Origin: JACMLD01 sp039919885
GTDB lineage: Bacteria; Bacteroidota; Bacteroidia; Chitinophagales; Chitinophagaceae
Length of the DNA: 64,000 nt
NCBI GenBank assembly: GCA_039919885.1
Contig: JBDSEV010000066.1
Location: forward strand, 1 to 64,000
Direction of reading: 5' to 3'
In this document: piece after piece, positions 19,392 to 28,008 of the stretch
Layout: each line of letters opens with the position of its first letter
Position numbering within the stretch: position 1 is the first letter of the stretch
Program-made: the position numbers and the translations under genes
The notes under the pieces: model-generated
What the model saw: only the letters and a program-made list of their open reading frames with translations
The model's database searches: none
What the model was told of the DNA's origin: nothing

Positions 19392-19671
19392 TTTAAAACC
19401 AGACCGCAAACCGATCTCAAACCATAACGACGCATTCCCTTAATTTTTACCGAAAAACTAAACTACAAAAACATTCGTCCTGGTATGGCGCGGCCCTTCC
19501 ATATACTTTGGAACTGGTAGTCCTTAACTGGCATTTAACTGCATGCTGACCAGTTTTTTATTCGCCGTACCAGTTTGAACGGGGAACAAAACCATTACTG
19601 ACTTTTATGATTTTTCTATTTTTGCGAACGCAGCATTGGATTTGTCCGCGCGAAAGAAAAGTTTATTTACT
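19392..19671. other. 280-base intergenic region with an isolated promoter-like element
   Basis: I find no gene here. A perfect TAnnTTTG element (19617-19624) points right, toward the relic and the 3' end of rtcB, with no plus-strand gene behind it and no -33 box at the right distance. It could start an antisense transcript or be chance in AT-rich DNA. Confidence 0.35.
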
Positions 19672-19934
19672 CTAAATAGTTATAATTGCTGACGCAATGG
19701 TGCAACCGTCAGTTTGTTGGCTATCTAAAGTGGCCGTATAAACGAAGTTCATGTGTAGGGCCGTCTGGTCGCGCTTTACGGAAACTGCAACTCCATCAAT
19801 AACACGTTTTTTGGTGCTGACTAATTTAAATGAGGTTGCGGTTGCGCATCAATAAATGAGGCTGCTCCAGATTTGTTGCTAGTACTGTTTTCCAGAACGG
19901 CAAAGCCTGAAGCAGCCTGGTATTTAATTATCAC
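19672..19934 (-). pseudogene. Frameshifted relic of a small unknown protein
   Basis: Two overlapping minus-strand frames each read like protein and meet near 19821-19848. The first (19934-19821) starts at a GTG and reads IIKYQAASGFAVLENSTSNK and on. The second (19848-19672) includes TSFKLVSTKKRVIDGVAVSV and NFVYTATLDSQQ before a TAG. Joining them needs a one-base shift inside a short GCAACC duplication, which suggests slippage. The intact protein would have been about 85-90 residues. I do not recognise the family. It follows rtcB on the same strand by about 35 bases. Confidence 0.4.
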
Positions 19935-19970
19935 GGGTCAAACCAATGATCCATTCAGCAAGCATTAAGT

Positions 19971-21419
19971 TTATGCGCCGTCAATCGGATGTTGGTTGCC
20001 TTTCTTTGCCCCATCCCTGGAACCACCTGCCATCTTTACAATTTTAGGTGTAAACTTCCCTATCACATCTACCAGGGCCGTTTGCGACAACATTACTTCC
20101 TGTATGTCCTTGTATGCAAACGGAGATTCATCAAGTCCGCCCCCCATTAACGTTACACCAAATTTTTTCAAAACTTCCTTAAACTGGTTATCCGTAACCG
20201 TAGCGATTGCCCGGGTGCGGCTCATCTTTCTGCCGGCGCCATGTGACGCGGAGTTGATAGAAGCCACTTCACCTTTTCCTTTTACGATAAACCCGTCTGC
20301 TGTCATAGAACCAGGAATAATGCCCAGCACCCCCTGCCCGGCGGGCGTAGCCCCTTTGCGGTGCACAATCAGTTCACGCCCTTCCCATTTTTCTTTCCAG
20401 GCAAAATTGTGGTGGTTTTCTACCAGCTTAATTGGCTTCCGGCCGAGCTGCCCCGCAATCTTTGCATGAATAATATGGTGGCACGCAGCGGCATAATCAC
20501 CTGCCAGGTTCATGGCCATCCAATACTCGATACCCGCTTCCTCATCCATTGTTAACCAGGCCAAACTTTTTGCTTCCTGTGGTAAATGCCGCTTGCTAAT
20601 GGCAATCTTTGTATAATGATTGGCCACATGCGCGCCCAAAGCACGTGACCCCGAGTGCGATAACAACCCAACATATTTCCCTGCTTCAACACCCAGTACG
20701 CCATCTTTTTCGGGGATTTCCACCACGCCAAATTCCACGAAATGGTTGCCAGACCCGGATGTACCGAGCTGCTTCCAGGCCCTGCCATGGAGGTTTTTTA
20801 ACAAAGGCAATTGAAAGAATGCTTCGTTGTCCATAACTGCGTGATTAGCCGCCCGGTCAAACTGCCCGCCGCTTCCAAACAAAGTGGCATCATTGAGCTC
20901 CCGCGCAAAATACGCCTGCTTGTCTGCCAATTCTTTAGGATTGATATCAAAGATGCTCAGGCACATACGGCAACCGATATCTACACCCACGCCATACGGA
21001 ATTACTGCGTTTTCTGTTGCCAACACGCCGCCTATCGGCAATCCATAACCGCTATGAGCATCTGGCATCAATGCGCCCGCCACACTCACCGGTAGTTTTG
21101 CGGCCTGGTACATCTGGTGCAGGGCGCCTTCTTCAATATGCTCCTGTCCAAATACATTGAACTGGATTCCATTATGGTTTAGGGATACCGCGGCCCCTTC
21201 CGTTAATTTCTTCGGTAACAATTGCTGTGCAATCAACCCCAGTACGGCATCGTTTTCATATTCCACCGGCGCAGACAATATATTTTTTAAAATTTCCATC
21301 GCTTCGTGTTTTAAGCTGTGTCTATAATTCTTTTCCATGACGCGCATGGCGATGCTGATTACCGGTCCTTCCGGGTAGCCGACCGCGCGTAACTCTTTTC
21401 CTAATATTTTAAGTTTCAT
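19971..21419 (-). CDS. rtcB: RtcB family RNA ligase
   Basis: A 482-residue enzyme that joins RNA 2',3'-cyclic phosphate or 3'-phosphate ends to 5'-OH ends with GTP and Mn2+. Metal and guanylate sites are present: GVDIGCRMCLS with its Cys, GSGNHFVEFG, HSGSRALGAHV, ENHHNFAW, and SASHGAGRKMSR, whose His forms the guanylate adduct. It roughly matches the length of this family. In bacteria RtcB is used for RNA repair rather than tRNA splicing. An AAA ATPase gene lies 110 bases upstream on the same strand and may be co-expressed. Confidence 0.95.
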   Translation of the reverse strand: MKLKILGKELRAVGYPEGPVISIAMRVMEKNYRHSLKHEAMEILKNILSAPVEYENDAVLGLIAQQLLPKKLTEGAAVSLNHNGIQFNVFGQEHIEEGALHQMYQAAKLPVSVAGALMPDAHSGYGLPIGGVLATENAVIPYGVGVDIGCRMCLSIFDINPKELADKQAYFARELNDATLFGSGGQFDRAANHAVMDNEAFFQLPLLKNLHGRAWKQLGTSGSGNHFVEFGVVEIPEKDGVLGVEAGKYVGLLSHSGSRALGAHVANHYTKIAISKRHLPQEAKSLAWLTMDEEAGIEYWMAMNLAGDYAAACHHIIHAKIAGQLGRKPIKLVENHHNFAWKEKWEGRELIVHRKGATPAGQGVLGIIPGSMTADGFIVKGKGEVASINSASHGAGRKMSRTRAIATVTDNQFKEVLKKFGVTLMGGGLDESPFAYKDIQEVMLSQTALVDVIGKFTPKIVKMAGGSRDGAKKGNQHPIDGA

Positions 21420-21529
21420 GTTTTTGTTTTTTTTACCGTTTTCAAAATAAGCACCGCTTCTGTTACTTTGCTGGGCGCTTCTGCTTCACCTTGCTTCGAT
21501 TAGCCGCGCCGCCACCTTGTTTTCACCTG

Positions 21530-22693
21530 TTAATTTTTTACTGTCTCCAGCCTGAAACCAATGCTGCGTACCTCCGGGGCTTGATAATGCGTTTCATCCG
21601 GGTTGGTAATTTCGGCAAGCGTCATGGCTTTATCAATTTGCTGATGCAGTCCCAGGTGTTCACTCAACCTTTTTGCTTTACCCGTTTGCAGCTTACCAAA
21701 CTCGTACTTAGCGATCAGTCTTCCCTTTCGCAGCAATGCGCTGTCTATCAAACTCAGTGCGCTATTGAAGGTGCAGATGATTTGCACGTTCAGGCAATCG
21801 CTCAAAAGCCCATCACTTATATTCAGCAGGTTGCTCACGCTGCTGTCACTGTTGTATTTCCTGTCCATGATGATGTTCTCCGCATCTTCAATCACCAGTA
21901 CAGCATTCACGTTGTCAATCAGCAGATCAATAAACTCCGGGTTCATCAGGTTAACTGCAACGGCCGGAGAAACAAACAACACTTTCTTTTTCATGCCGCC
22001 GATAAGATGGCGCAGGTACGTTGTTTTGCCGGTACCCGGCAGCCCGTGTAAAAGAATAATACCCTTATCGTTTTCTTTTGCCAGCCGTTCTCTAATGGTT
22101 TTATCCACGGCCTTGAAATCATCATTGTAAAACAGATCGATGTCCAGCAAGGTAGGCTTGATAGCCAACTGTTTTAGCTCCAGGCCTTTCCCGTTCATCG
22201 TAATGATATTGATCTCGTAGTCCTGTTCTTTTGCCGCGGCCGCGTACAACTTAAATGTATCTATCAGTTTGCTGGCAAACAGAAAATTACTTTGTTCAAA
22301 CAATATTTCGGCATAATCGTGTCCCAGCTCTATCATTACCCTGTTGCCCATTTTAAGGATCGTTTTGCTAAATTCGAGTTCCTTCTTTTGCCAGTTGTAC
22401 CAGGTATACTGGTACAATCCGGTCACCTTGCCGGCATTACCTTGCTGCAGGTAGTTAAAAGCTTTTGTTACATCAATATTGCTGATATAACTAATACAGG
22501 GAACCTCGTTAAAAACGCTTTGGTAGAACGTCTTTACCTCGACGTAGTTGTTTTCAAAAACAGTAGCCGTTCTCGTAAATCTAAGTTGTCTTTTTATTTT
22601 CCCCCAGGTATTCAGTAACCATTGAAAACATTGGGGAGCCATTTCCGCCACTATCCGGACTACTACTATAGCTATAATTATTATCGGTAACAT
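21530..22693 (-). CDS. Membrane-anchored AAA ATPase
   Basis: A 387-residue protein with one N-terminal transmembrane helix (residues 2-17) and an AAA domain in the C-terminal half. Walker A is GLPGTGKTT (217-225) and Walker B is VLVIEDAE (about 265-272). Sensor 1 (ICTFNS) and an ALLRKGRL arginine-finger-like segment follow, similar to BCS1-type AAA proteins. The region 45-200 is not assigned to a family. It precedes rtcB on the same strand, so a role in RNA repair is possible, but that link rests only on position. Confidence 0.82.
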   Translation of the reverse strand: MLPIIIIAIVVVRIVAEMAPQCFQWLLNTWGKIKRQLRFTRTATVFENNYVEVKTFYQSVFNEVPCISYISNIDVTKAFNYLQQGNAGKVTGLYQYTWYNWQKKELEFSKTILKMGNRVMIELGHDYAEILFEQSNFLFASKLIDTFKLYAAAAKEQDYEINIITMNGKGLELKQLAIKPTLLDIDLFYNDDFKAVDKTIRERLAKENDKGIILLHGLPGTGKTTYLRHLIGGMKKKVLFVSPAVAVNLMNPEFIDLLIDNVNAVLVIEDAENIIMDRKYNSDSSVSNLLNISDGLLSDCLNVQIICTFNSALSLIDSALLRKGRLIAKYEFGKLQTGKAKRLSEHLGLHQQIDKAMTLAEITNPDETHYQAPEVRSIGFRLETVKN

Positions 22694-22780
22694 GGTATTT
22701 TATATTCTATGATTTTCTTTAAATGTTTTTTTATTCGCTACAAAAGTCGCAGCCTTACACTACTGCATGCGCACAAAAAA

Positions 22781-22804
22781 GCCCGGTCCTTAATGTGACC
22801 GGGC
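22781..22804. terminator. Bidirectional-looking hairpin terminator
   Basis: GCCCGGTC and GACCGGGC arms form an 8-bp GC-rich stem around an 8-base loop, with A residues before and T residues after it. It could stop transcription in either direction. No gene ends next to it: the AAA gene begins at 22693 and points left, so a short minus-strand transcript between 22805 and 23060 could be what it ends. Confidence 0.6.
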
Positions 22805-23072
22805 TTTTTCTTCAGGTACAAATGTTATACCCGCAAAAGATTTAGCCACGGCCATGTAATTCTACTGTTATGCGCATTGCCTGCACAGCAACTATGTTGC
22901 GTTGCCTGCGCACAAAATGCCCACGCTGGTGAATCACCAATTATTAATATTGTTCGTTTATGTTGTAAGGGCATTGAAAATTTTTAGCGTTAATAATTGC
23001 GACGCGCAAGCAAATACCTTTTCATTGCCACCAGCTGATCATGGCACCCATTACGGTGGAGGCAATAAAAAA

Positions 23073-23098
23073 CCCCGCAATCGCTTGCGGGGCCTGTG
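23073..23098 (-). terminator. Terminator of the 32-codon unit
   Basis: CCCCGCAA (23073-23080) and TTGCGGGG (23085-23092) form a perfect 8-bp stem with a 4-base loop; on the minus strand it is followed by TTTTTT. Confidence 0.85.
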
Positions 23099-23113
23099 TT
23101 GTATTGAATCAGT

Positions 23114-23212
23114 TTAAAACTTTTTCATTTTACAAAATGCCCCGCAATGAGGATAGTCGCCATTGTGACTAAACCCGTTTGCCGTTTGAAAATCTAATTT
23201 TTTGCGTAGCAT
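23114..23212 (-). CDS. Very small ORF (32 residues) with its own promoter and terminator
   Basis: From the ATG at 23212 the frame reads 32 codons, ending in TAA at 23114. The peptide begins MLRKKLDF and ends with a His/Cys-rich HNGDYPHCGAFCKMKKF, in which the His and two Cys could bind metal. A promoter with TTTG and CATCTTTG boxes lies 23 bases upstream and a terminator begins about 20 bases after the stop, giving a transcript near 160 bases. The frame is open further back to an ATG at 23305, but that would cross the promoter. I do not recognise the peptide. It could be a true small protein or an ORF inside a small RNA. Confidence 0.5.
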   Translation of the reverse strand: MLRKKLDFQTANGFSHNGDYPHCGAFCKMKKF

Positions 23213-23234
23213 CTGTTTTATTTTTTTTGCATTG

Positions 23235-23267
23235 CAAAGATGCAAATATTTTTTTGATGATCCCAAA
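23235..23267 (-). promoter_or_regulatory. Promoter (TTTG / CATCTTTG) of the small unit
   Basis: On the minus strand TTTG (23264-23267) and CATCTTTG (23235-23242) are separated by 21 bases, close to the Bacteroidota arrangement of TTTG and TAnnTTTG with one mismatch. Confidence 0.6.
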
Positions 23268-23291
23268 TGTTTCTTAAAAAAAGAAAAATAA

Positions 23292-24083
23292 TTATTGACT
23301 GTCATCGGTCAGGCGCTGATGTGGTCTTTTTTCGACCAGCCACCGCCAGTAACGTTTGGGCATGTGCTGAATGTGTAATTTCATGTTTTTGCGTGCGGGA
23401 ATATTGACGCTGGAAAAATATTGTTGCCATAATTGCTGGTACAATTCTTCGTTTTCATCATGAATGGTTGCCAGCCTGCTACTATCTGTCGTATCAATAT
23501 CAAAATGCATTTCTACTTCCGAAACATTTTTAAGATTATAGTACAATCCATATTTTCTCCGTACATCATAAATCAGCCACCGCTGATCTGCATACCGATC
23601 AGTAAAATGTTTACTGATCAAAGGCAATACATTAAAATCTGGTTGAATAATGGAATAATACAACCCGTCTTTTGTTAACTGGAAACGCACAAATGCTTCC
23701 ATCCGGTGCTTTTCTCGATCTACTTTACGGCTGGTCTGGTGAACCATTAATACATCTGGATGACTATAATTATTTTCTACAGGAATTTTTGAAGCAATGA
23801 TATAGCGCACATAGGCCAGCAGATGGTTTTCGATTGCTGGCAAGCCGGAAAGATGGGTTTTTAAAACCCGTGACAATGCAATTGCGGTGAGCTTTTCTTT
23901 TAATTTATTATATACCCGGTCTGCTTTTGCCTGATCTGTGCGCACCAGGTGCGTATTACCGAACAAAGCTGGCATGGCTTCGCCTTCGGAATAAATTTTT
24001 ACATCGACCATTTTATATTCGTATGCCTCAAAAATGGCAGTCAGCAATCCTTCAAAACTGCCGTCATATACCATTGTGTTCAT
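23292..24083 (-). CDS. TIGR03915-like putative DNA repair protein
   Basis: A 263-residue protein that opens VYDGSFEGLLTAIFEAYE, typical of the TIGR03915/DUF4130 family, which is always found with the radical SAM protein encoded just upstream. The mid-part (QLTKDGLYYSIIQPDFNVLPLISKHFTDRY) and the ending HMPKRYWRWLVEK also match. The family is annotated as DNA repair by association, without a known reaction. Its ATG overlaps the radical SAM stop by one base, so the two are translationally coupled. Confidence 0.88.
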   Translation of the reverse strand: MNTMVYDGSFEGLLTAIFEAYEYKMVDVKIYSEGEAMPALFGNTHLVRTDQAKADRVYNKLKEKLTAIALSRVLKTHLSGLPAIENHLLAYVRYIIASKIPVENNYSHPDVLMVHQTSRKVDREKHRMEAFVRFQLTKDGLYYSIIQPDFNVLPLISKHFTDRYADQRWLIYDVRRKYGLYYNLKNVSEVEMHFDIDTTDSSRLATIHDENEELYQQLWQQYFSSVNIPARKNMKLHIQHMPKRYWRWLVEKRPHQRLTDDSQ

Positions 24084-25333
24084 CAGAATATTTTTAATTG
24101 GGTTGAAAAATTTGAATTGTATTTGCTATTACTGTCCGCGAGAATAAATTGTCGTATCTGGTGCGACTGCCAGTCCTTTGTCTCAAAATGCTTATTACAG
24201 GTAATAAAATATTTTGCCCTGTTTACAGCTATGCCAATTTTTTTCAGCTGCTCCCAGTTCAGTTTCCCGAATTTGCGTGCGGTAAAAATTTTATTTGCCG
24301 ACTGAATGCCAATACCGGGCACCCTTATCAGTAAATTAAAATCTGTCGTATTAACATCCATTGGAAATAAATGAAGGTTGCGCAGGGCCCAATTAAGTTT
24401 CGGGTCTATTTGCATATCCAGCAGCGGATCATCAGGCGTAACAATTTCGGTTACGTCAAATTTGTAAAAACGCATCAGCCAGTCGGCCTGGTACAAACGG
24501 TTTTCACGGATCATTGGAACCGGCGTGCCAATAGCGGGCAGCCGGTTATCATTGCTGATGGGCACATACCCTGAATAGTAAACGCGTTTCAGGTGCATGT
24601 TTTTGTAAAACTTTGCGGCCATCCACAAAATTTGCAAATCTGTTTCAGGTGTAGCGCCAATGACCAATTGCGTGCTCTGTCCGGCGGGTGCAAACAAGGG
24701 CGTCTTTTTAAATATTTTCTTTTCGTCACGGTTTTGAACAATGGCGTTGGTGAGGTATCGCATCGGTTTAATCATGTCTTCGCGCTTTTTGTCGGGCGCC
24801 ATCAATGCAAGACTTGCCCTGGTGGGCATTTCCAGGTTAATGCTCAGCCGGTCTGCATACAAACCAGCTTGTTGCAATAAAGCATCACTGGCACCCGGAA
24901 TTGCCTTCAGGTGAATGTACCCGTTGAACCGGTGCTCAGTTCGCAGCTTTTTTGCAATTAGCACCAATCGTTCCATGGTATAATCTGCATTGGAGAAAAT
25001 TCCGGAACTCAGGAACAATCCTTCAATATAATTGCGCCGGTAAAAATTCATGGTTAGATCCACTACTTCCTGTACGGTAAACGCGGCGCGTTTTATATCA
25101 TTGCTTTTTCTGCTTACACAATAAGCGCAATCATAAATACAATGATTGGTAAGTAATATTTTTAAGAGGGAAACACAGCGGCCATCTTCTGTATATGCGT
25201 GGCAAATTCCGGCGCCGGTGGTACCAAGGCCTTTGTTTTCATTTTTACGTTTACTACCGCTGCTGGCGCAGCTTACATCGTATTTAGCGGCATCGGCAAG
25301 AATGGCCAGCTTTTCCATAACCCTATCGCTCAT
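24083..25333 (-). CDS. Putative DNA modification/repair radical SAM protein (TIGR03916-like)
   Basis: A 416-residue radical SAM enzyme. The iron-sulfur Cys residues are in HCIYDCAYC near residue 65. A C-terminal helix-hairpin-helix (RVPGIGIQSANKIFTARKFG) suggests DNA binding. The N-terminal AAKYDVSCASSGSKR and GICHAY motifs are specific to this family. It has no solved reaction; pairing with the TIGR03915 protein is its hallmark. An operator-like palindrome (25342-25372) lies nine bases before the start codon, and a similar one lies at umuDC, so induction by DNA damage is likely but unproven. Confidence 0.9.
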   Translation of the reverse strand: MSDRVMEKLAILADAAKYDVSCASSGSKRKNENKGLGTTGAGICHAYTEDGRCVSLLKILLTNHCIYDCAYCVSRKSNDIKRAAFTVQEVVDLTMNFYRRNYIEGLFLSSGIFSNADYTMERLVLIAKKLRTEHRFNGYIHLKAIPGASDALLQQAGLYADRLSINLEMPTRASLALMAPDKKREDMIKPMRYLTNAIVQNRDEKKIFKKTPLFAPAGQSTQLVIGATPETDLQILWMAAKFYKNMHLKRVYYSGYVPISNDNRLPAIGTPVPMIRENRLYQADWLMRFYKFDVTEIVTPDDPLLDMQIDPKLNWALRNLHLFPMDVNTTDFNLLIRVPGIGIQSANKIFTARKFGKLNWEQLKKIGIAVNRAKYFITCNKHFETKDWQSHQIRQFILADSNSKYNSNFSTQLKIF

Positions 25334-25341
25334 ACTACATA

Positions 25342-25372
25342 ATTTAGCACAAATTACTAAATTATATAGTAT
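25342..25372. promoter_or_regulatory. Palindromic operator candidate ahead of the DNA-repair pair
   Basis: ATTTAG and CTAAAT half-sites face each other across 9 bases, then TAGTA follows 6 bases later. The whole block matches 37616-37646 over about 31 positions with one gap. It lies directly upstream of the radical SAM start, where a repressor would block transcription. Confidence 0.6.
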
Positions 25373-25435
25373 ACCTTTTCAATTAATAAAATAAAGAAAC
25401 CTGTTTAACAATGCATTTGAAATGTTCTGTGTATG

Positions 25436-26152
25436 TTAATCAAACATGGCTTCCGCAGCCGCAACGGATTCAGGCTTGCCCACATCGGCAAATTTATCAC
25501 CTGTATGATCGTACCCCAGGATCAAATTATCTTTTGCCAGCGAGAGATAGGTTTCTACGATGGAAAATTTGCCACGCTGCGGAATAAGCGAAAAAATGCG
25601 GGGTTCCATCACCACCACACAGCTGTATGCGCGTTCTATCAATTTATTTTTAGGGATAGCGATGATCTCTTCTTCTTTTTTTTTGTTTCGCCAGCCACAA
25701 AGCCGGTCGTATTCGTCAAATAAAAAGTACCGCGACGTTTTGCGGCTGGTTACCCCAAAAGAAACCAGCGGTTTATAATCTTTGTGGTAATCGATCAGCC
25801 GTTTTAAATTTAAATCTGTCAGGATATCTGCGTTCAGGGTAACGAAAGGTTCATCACCTTCCAGCAACGGCCGCGCTTTCAACAAACCACCGCCGGTTTC
25901 CAATACTTCACTCGTTTCATCGCTGATTTGCACAGTGCTGCCCCAACCTTTATTTTTCTCTACCGCTGCTATTACCTGCTCTGCAAAATGATGAACGTTT
26001 ACCACCACTTCAGTAATTCCATAATGCTGGAGGTATTCAATGTTCCGCTGCAGCAGGCTTTGTCCATTTACCAGCGCCAGGGCCTTGGGATGCTTATCTG
26101 TCCAGGGCTTGAACCGTGTTCCAAGGCCGGCGGAAAAAATCATTCCTTTCAT
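25436..26152 (-). CDS. Nucleotidyltransferase, MurU-like
   Basis: A 238-residue sugar-1-phosphate nucleotidyltransferase. The signature GLGTRFKPWTDKHPKAL at residues 9-25 binds NTP, and the LNADILTDLNL motif supplies the metal-binding Asp. The closest known role is MurU, which makes UDP-MurNAc from MurNAc-1-phosphate in peptidoglycan recycling. The gene upstream on the same strand (164 bases away) encodes an AmgK-like kinase, which would supply the sugar-1-phosphate, as in Pseudomonas. The name rests on this pairing. Confidence 0.82.
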   Translation of the reverse strand: MKGMIFSAGLGTRFKPWTDKHPKALALVNGQSLLQRNIEYLQHYGITEVVVNVHHFAEQVIAAVEKNKGWGSTVQISDETSEVLETGGGLLKARPLLEGDEPFVTLNADILTDLNLKRLIDYHKDYKPLVSFGVTSRKTSRYFLFDEYDRLCGWRNKKKEEEIIAIPKNKLIERAYSCVVVMEPRIFSLIPQRGKFSIVETYLSLAKDNLILGYDHTGDKFADVGKPESVAAAEAMFD

Positions 26153-26316
26153 AATACTTGTTTTATAAAACGCCTGTTTTTACAAGCAACCCTATTTGAA
26201 ATACAAGCGCCTATAGTGCGATAATCGCTTTCACTCCTTTTTAAAAAATTTATGATTCTCTACCAGTAACCCATTTGCAAAGGCTGGATGAACGTGCAGT
26301 TATCATCGCCCTGTTA

Positions 26317-27762
26317 TCAATTGATCCAATTCTTTTCATCCTGTACGCGGTGATGCAAATCTATGTTTACATGAAATTTATTTTTTAAATGCCGTGCAAG
26401 CGCATCGGCTGCATACACACTCCGGTGCTGTCCGCCGGTACAGCCAAAATTGATGGCCAGGTGCGTAAACCCGCGCTTTATATAATCTGTAACCGAGATG
26501 TCTACAATGTCAAACACGCTGTTGAGATAGTCCGGCATTTTGGTCCGCTGTTCCAGGAAATCCTTAACGTTTTTGTCGCGCCCGGTTAGTTTTTTATACT
26601 CATCAAAACGACCCGGGTTAAGGATACCACGGCAGTCAAAGACAAATCCGCCGCCGTTTTCCGTATCATCCGGGGGAATGCCTTTGCGGTAAGAAAAACT
26701 GTTTATCGCCACCACCAGCGGTGTTTTCTCATCGGCGCGCAGCGGCACAAACCTGTCAACCACCTCATCGCTCACACAAAAACGCAGGCATTTTTCGAAT
26801 ACCGGCACCGCAATACCCATGCGCTGGTTTTCAGTTAGTGCTTTCAGGTTGCGCAGGGCCAGTGGAATGCTGGTTAGAAACTGCGCTTTTCTTTCAAACA
26901 AGCCCCGGAAGCCGTAAGCGCCCAGCACCTGTAGCAACCGGATCAACACATAACCATTATACTGGGCAATAAAAATTGCTTTGTCGGCATTATTCTCCAG
27001 TAGTTGGTTTGCCTCATCTATATAATATTCAAGTAAATTATTCTTCCAGTCTTCCGGCAATTCTGCCCTTGCCTGCCAAAGCAGGGATGCCACATCATAT
27101 TGCAAAGCGCCCCGCATGCCGCCCTGGTAATCGATAAAATAAACCTGGTCATCTTTTACCATTACATTACGGCTCTGAAAATCGCGAAACATAAAATGTT
27201 TGTTTTCCGCATGCGTCAGGTAATTGCTAAGTGCTTCAAAATCGTCCAGCAAAGCCTGTTTGTCGTAGGCATATTTCAAGGTGTCCAGAAAATAATACTT
27301 AAAATATAAAAGGTCTGAGAGAATGGCCTGTTTGCCAAACTCTTTTGCTGTTAAACTATAACTATAATCAAGTCCTTCCCCACCCTTTATCTGCAGCCAG
27401 GCCAACGCCTTCAGGCTTTGCCGGAATAATCCGTATACATAGTCGGTATAACCATGCGCTTCCAGTTTATTCAGCAGCGATACGTCACCGAAATCTTCCT
27501 GTATGTAAATATTGTGATCATCATTAATACAAAAAATCTCGGGCACGGGGCAACCGGCCTTGCGAAAATGCTGGCTGAAGTATACAAAAGTCTCATTCTC
27601 TTTTATATTGTGTCCGTAAGTGGCGATGTACTGGTGCGTGCCAGTATTGATACGAAAATAGATCCGGTCGCTTCCCGACTGCGGTATTTTTTCTACCTGT
27701 AATACGGAACCTTTACCGGTGGAAACAAACAAAGTTTTTATGTCGTCAATAATTCGCTGCAT
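26317..27762 (-). CDS. AmgK-like aminoglycoside-type kinase fused to a RapZ C-terminal domain
   Basis: A 481-residue two-domain protein. Residues 1-330 are an aminoglycoside-phosphotransferase-type kinase: the FMFRDFQSRNVMV segment gives the catalytic Asp and Asn, and VYFIDYQGG the metal Asp. This type includes AmgK, which phosphorylates MurNAc and GlcNAc at C1. Residues 345-481 match the C-terminal domain of RapZ (VFDCRGILNPGR, INFGCTGGQHRSVY, HHRVQ), which binds glucosamine-6-phosphate in E. coli. RapZ's own N-terminal P-loop kinase domain is absent. With the MurU-like neighbour, this suggests a cell-wall sugar recycling enzyme with a built-in amino-sugar sensor; the sensing role is inferred. 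Confidence 0.88.
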   Translation of the reverse strand: MQRIIDDIKTLFVSTGKGSVLQVEKIPQSGSDRIYFRINTGTHQYIATYGHNIKENETFVYFSQHFRKAGCPVPEIFCINDDHNIYIQEDFGDVSLLNKLEAHGYTDYVYGLFRQSLKALAWLQIKGGEGLDYSYSLTAKEFGKQAILSDLLYFKYYFLDTLKYAYDKQALLDDFEALSNYLTHAENKHFMFRDFQSRNVMVKDDQVYFIDYQGGMRGALQYDVASLLWQARAELPEDWKNNLLEYYIDEANQLLENNADKAIFIAQYNGYVLIRLLQVLGAYGFRGLFERKAQFLTSIPLALRNLKALTENQRMGIAVPVFEKCLRFCVSDEVVDRFVPLRADEKTPLVVAINSFSYRKGIPPDDTENGGGFVFDCRGILNPGRFDEYKKLTGRDKNVKDFLEQRTKMPDYLNSVFDIVDISVTDYIKRGFTHLAINFGCTGGQHRSVYAADALARHLKNKFHVNIDLHHRVQDEKNWIN

Positions 27763-28008
27763 ATGCGTAAAAATAAAGTAATTTTTTATGACTCCCTCTT
27801 ACGTTTCCTGGCCGGTGAAAGCCAGAAAAAAGTTTAGCCCGGCCAAACGTTCCATATCATTTATACGGTTTATATTTGAAGTACAGAGAGCTTCGCCTTT
27901 ATTCAATTGTTACCTTTTTTACTACGATATGCATAATATCGGCCTGAATCATTTATAAAAGCCCTTGCGTTTAAAAAAAGGGTATATACTTTCACCAAAA
28001 CAGCATGT

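Noticed and set aside
22902..23117. 71-codon plus-strand frame
   Set aside because: It runs through the terminator of the small minus-strand unit and has no family pattern.
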